Source: Kitasatospora sp. NBC_00240
Lineage (GTDB): Bacteria; Actinomycetota; Actinomycetes; Streptomycetales; Streptomycetaceae
NCBI RefSeq assembly: GCF_026342405.1
Contig: NZ_JAPEMU010000001.1
Span: forward strand, 2,170,001 to 2,234,000
Direction of reading: 5' to 3'
Length of the DNA: 64,000 nucleotides
Made by a program: the position numbers and the translations under genes. Below are positions 61,893-64,000 of the stretch, piece after piece. Under the pieces are notes generated by a model. It was not told the DNA's origin. It did no database searches and saw nothing but the letters and a program-made list of their open reading frames with translations. Numbering within the stretch: the first letter of the stretch is position 1; every line of letters starts with the position of its first letter.

Positions 61893-63585
61893 GGAGCACC
61901 TGCCCGTACTTGATCTGCGGGGCCTGCGACTGGGGGCTCTGCGGGGCGTCGGGCCGCCCGGCACCGGGCTCACCGGCGTCGGCCGGCTCGCCCTGCTCCA
62001 CCCGGCCGGCGGCGGACGGCGTCACGGCGGACGGCGTCAGCGGGGAGAGCCCCTGGGGGGACGGCGCCTGCGGCGGCCGGGCCCCGGCCGGCTCCTGCGC
62101 CCAGTACCCCGGCGGGGGCTGGGGCCAGGACGGCTGCCCGCTCTGCGGGTACGCCTGCGGCCCCGAGGGCTGCGCCCCGTACGCCTGGGAACCGGACGCC
62201 TGGGAACCGGACGACTGCGGACCGCCGTACGCCTGGCCGCCGCCGGACTGCGGCGCGGGGTGGGCCTGCTGGGCGTACGACTGCTCGGTGTACGCCTGCT
62301 GGGGGTGCGCCGGCGACGGCTGCTGCCCGGGGAACGGCGCGGGCGCGGCCGGCTGCGGGGCCAGCCCGGCCAGCGGCGCCGCCCCGTAGGAGGGTGCGGC
62401 CCCGTACGAAGGCGCGGTCCCGTACGGCGCGGTCCCGTACGTGGGCGGTCCGGGCTGCTGCGGGTAGGCCAGCGGATGGCCGGTGGGGCCGGACTGCCAG
62501 GAGCCGCGCGGGGGTTGGTGTTCCACCGGGAGTCCTCCGGGCACCGGGAGGCCCTGTCCGGGCGGCACCGGAGCCCCCGGCGGCCGGACCTGGGCGGGCT
62601 GATCGTCGGCGGACCTGGCCTGGGCGGACCGGTCCTGGACAGGCTGCTCCTGGACGCGGCGGGCGTACGCCGCCTGCCCGTTCGGGACGTGCGGGACGTG
62701 CGGGACGTGCGGGACGTGCGGGACGTTCGGGACGTGCGGCTCCGGCGGCCGGCCCGCGGCGAGCGGCGCGGCCGCGGCCTGCGCGGGCGACCCGCCGGGC
62801 GCCAGCCGGCGCCGGCGGCTGCGGGTGAGCAGCTGGATCTGGTCCGCGGCCGAGCGGGCCGTGCGCATCAGCTCGGAGCGGACGAACCGGCGGTCGGTGC
62901 TGTCCCCGCCGTCCGACAGCACCCGGGCCGTCCGCGGCGCGTGCGGCAGCAGGCCCAGGGTGGGCAGGCCGAACTCACGCGAGACCTCGGAGGCGGAGTA
63001 GGGGCCCTCGGCGATCAGCAGCAGCCCGAGCGCGTCCGCGCCGCTGCCGGCGTGGTCGAGGTCCTCGCGCAGTGCGGCGAGTCGCGGGCGGGCGGCGCTG
63101 AGCCCGCGCAGGGTGGTCCGCAAGGTGGCCACGACCACGTCGGCGCGGCGGGCCAGCACCGCGCTGGGGCCGGTGGCGCCGGAGCGTCCGAGGTCCAGGA
63201 TCACGTCGTATCCCTGCGGTTCGAGGCCGTGCAGCATCTCGACCAGCGGCTCCCAGGTGTACGCCAGACCGGGGGCCTGGGTGGGGTCGGTGAGGCCGGG
63301 CAGCAGCAGCCGGTCGGTGGTGCCCTCCGGGGAGAGGTCGATCAGCTGGTCCCAGAGGGTCTGGGCGAGCAGTCCGCGCCGGTCGGCGACGGCCAGGTTG
63401 CGCAGTCCGTAGACGGCCTCCACCCGGCCCTCCAGGGCGCCCGCGAGGACGGCTCCGCCGTCCGGGTCGCACTCGACCAGCAGGAGCTTGCGTCCGGGCT
63501 CCAACGGCCAGGCGAGCAGCAGGGCGAGGGCCGCCGTGGTGGCGCCCGGCGCCCCAGGACCGCCGACGACCGCGATCACCGCCAT
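61882..63585 (-). CDS. CpaE/TadZ-like MinD-family ATPase
   Basis: The 567-residue protein starts with VVGGPGAPGATTAALALLLA, a deviant Walker A, and has LLLVECDPDGG and DVILDLGRSGATGPSAV, as in ParA/MinD proteins that position Tad pili. The second half is disordered: an HVP array (coded by 62682-62739), then Gln/Pro/Tyr-rich repeats. Such a tail is unusual for CpaE and may recruit partners. The start shares a base with the SAF gene stop (TGATG). Confidence 0.88.
   Translation of the reverse strand: MAVIAVVGGPGAPGATTAALALLLAWPLEPGRKLLLVECDPDGGAVLAGALEGRVEAVYGLRNLAVADRRGLLAQTLWDQLIDLSPEGTTDRLLLPGLTDPTQAPGLAYTWEPLVEMLHGLEPQGYDVILDLGRSGATGPSAVLARRADVVVATLRTTLRGLSAARPRLAALREDLDHAGSGADALGLLLIAEGPYSASEVSREFGLPTLGLLPHAPRTARVLSDGGDSTDRRFVRSELMRTARSAADQIQLLTRSRRRRLAPGGSPAQAAAAPLAAGRPPEPHVPNVPHVPHVPHVPHVPNGQAAYARRVQEQPVQDRSAQARSADDQPAQVRPPGAPVPPGQGLPVPGGLPVEHQPPRGSWQSGPTGHPLAYPQQPGPPTYGTAPYGTAPSYGAAPSYGAAPLAGLAPQPAAPAPFPGQQPSPAHPQQAYTEQSYAQQAHPAPQSGGGQAYGGPQSSGSQASGSQAYGAQPSGPQAYPQSGQPSWPQPPPGYWAQEPAGARPPQAPSPQGLSPLTPSAVTPSAAGRVEQGEPADAGEPGAGRPDAPQSPQSQAPQIKYGQVLRAR
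62682..62739. repeat. Nine-bp minisatellite GGGACGTGC inside the CpaE-like gene
   Basis: Six to seven in-frame copies of GGGACGTGC/GGGACGTTC encode alternating His-Val-Pro and Asn-Val-Pro. Copy number can change without a frameshift. Confidence 0.9.
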
Positions 63586-64000
63586 CAGGTGCCGCTCCTC
63601 TGCGTCGCGCTCCCCGACGGCGCGGCCGCCGTGGCACCGGTGGCCGGTGCGCCGCTCGCGGCGGGGGCGGACGGCGCCGCCCCGGACGGCGCGGCGGCCG
63701 CGGCCTCGCCGCGCGGGGCCAGCACGACCTGGAACTTGGCACTCGCCACCCAGGACGCCAGCCGTACGCCTTCGGCCGCCGCCACCGCCACGTCGATCAC
63801 CTGGCTGCCGTCCGTGTCGGCCTTGCCGACCGCCGTGACCACGGCCGCCAGCGCCTCGGGCGTCCTGGTGGTACCGCCGCCCTGGCCGGAGGCCGGGTCG
63901 GGGGTGGACACGACGATGACCGCCACCCCCGGTTGCAGCCTGGTGGCCGGCAGCTGGGTGCGCTTGGCCGCGATGCCGACGACCAGCTGGCCCGGCTGCA
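63585..64000 (-). CDS. SAF-domain (CpaB/RcpC-like) protein, C-terminal part
   Basis: The frame enters from the right edge and ends at 63585. The visible 138 residues read QPGQLVVGIAAKRTQLPATRLQPG, here in part as QLVVGIAAKRTQLP and LQPGVAVIVVSTP, a SAF-type beta pattern, then SQVIDVAVAAAEGVRLASWVA and a Pro/Ala/Thr tail. Position at the head of a Tad operon suggests CpaB/RcpC. The N-terminal membrane anchor would lie outside the window. Confidence 0.75.
   Translation of the reverse strand, partial: QPGQLVVGIAAKRTQLPATRLQPGVAVIVVSTPDPASGQGGGTTRTPEALAAVVTAVGKADTDGSQVIDVAVAAAEGVRLASWVASAKFQVVLAPRGEAAAAAPSGAAPSAPAASGAPATGATAAAPSGSATQRSGT

Overview
The window is about 72-74% G+C by eye, with strongly GC3-biased coding frames, many GTG/TTG starts and many ATGA, GTGA or TGATG gene overlaps. 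Gene content (cobG/cobN, egtABCD, a bacterial nitric oxide synthase, GH6/FN3/CBM2 cellulase with CebR-type operators, BTAD/LysM regulator, DUF574 methyltransferase) points to a Streptomyces- or Kitasatospora-like actinomycete chromosome. I see no insertion sequence, prophage, CRISPR array, tRNA or rRNA.

Layout. 1-4.7 kb: cobG (cut by the window edge) diverges from cobN, which sits behind a cobalamin riboswitch and a small coupled leader ORF. 4.8-6.6 kb: a three-gene overlapping operon (membrane protein, XRE-type regulator, MDR oxidoreductase) with a promoter/palindrome that predicts a leaderless mRNA. 6.7-11.3 kb: lnt, a two-domain VOC protein, a stand-alone ribA and a flavin-dependent oxidoreductase with a 20-codon leader ORF. 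11.3-22.9 kb: a compact minus-strand surface-glycan cluster (four GT2 glycosyltransferases, a Wzx-like flippase, a polysaccharide deacetylase, a multi-TM GT-C/Wzy-like protein, a GH16 lipoprotein fused to a membrane domain, an ATP-grasp ligase). 23.5-28.4 kb: a PAS-GGDEF-EAL protein coupled to a DUF574 methyltransferase, and a divergent GH15 hydrolase. 28.5-31 kb: GH6 cellobiohydrolase under two CebR-like boxes. 31.4-33 kb: small genes and a decayed, repeat-rich gap.

33-39.2 kb: a MalY/PatB-like C-S lyase followed by egtA, egtB, an extra 53-codon ORF, egtC and egtD; together these could supply the whole ergothioneine pathway if the lyase replaces EgtE. 39.3-42.2 kb: a GlcP-type sugar permease and a nitric oxide synthase oxygenase. 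42.3-46.4 kb: TetR regulator divergent from acyl-CoA dehydrogenase, thiolase and short-chain reductase, a likely acyl-CoA oxidation or hydroxyacyl-CoA module. 46.6-51 kb: a secreted sedolisin convergent with a large proline-rich protein that contains a caspase-like fold without the catalytic cysteine. 51.1-52.6 kb: RibD-like reductase, a 9-bp minisatellite and a PAP2-like membrane protein.

52.7-64 kb: a minus-strand Tad pilus operon read from the right edge: SAF/CpaB (partial), CpaE-like ATPase, TadA/CpaF ATPase, TadB, TadC, a small prepilin-like protein, two TadE-like and one TadG-like pseudopilins, and a 1310-residue membrane protein that joins extracellular LysM domains to a cytoplasmic SARP/BTAD-type output. 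The strongest candidates for new biology are this LysM-SARP protein, the glycan cluster with its GH16 fusion and twin glycosyltransferases, the caspase-like pseudoenzyme, the lyase next to egtABCD, and the recurrent tiny ORFs coupled to the start codons of larger genes.
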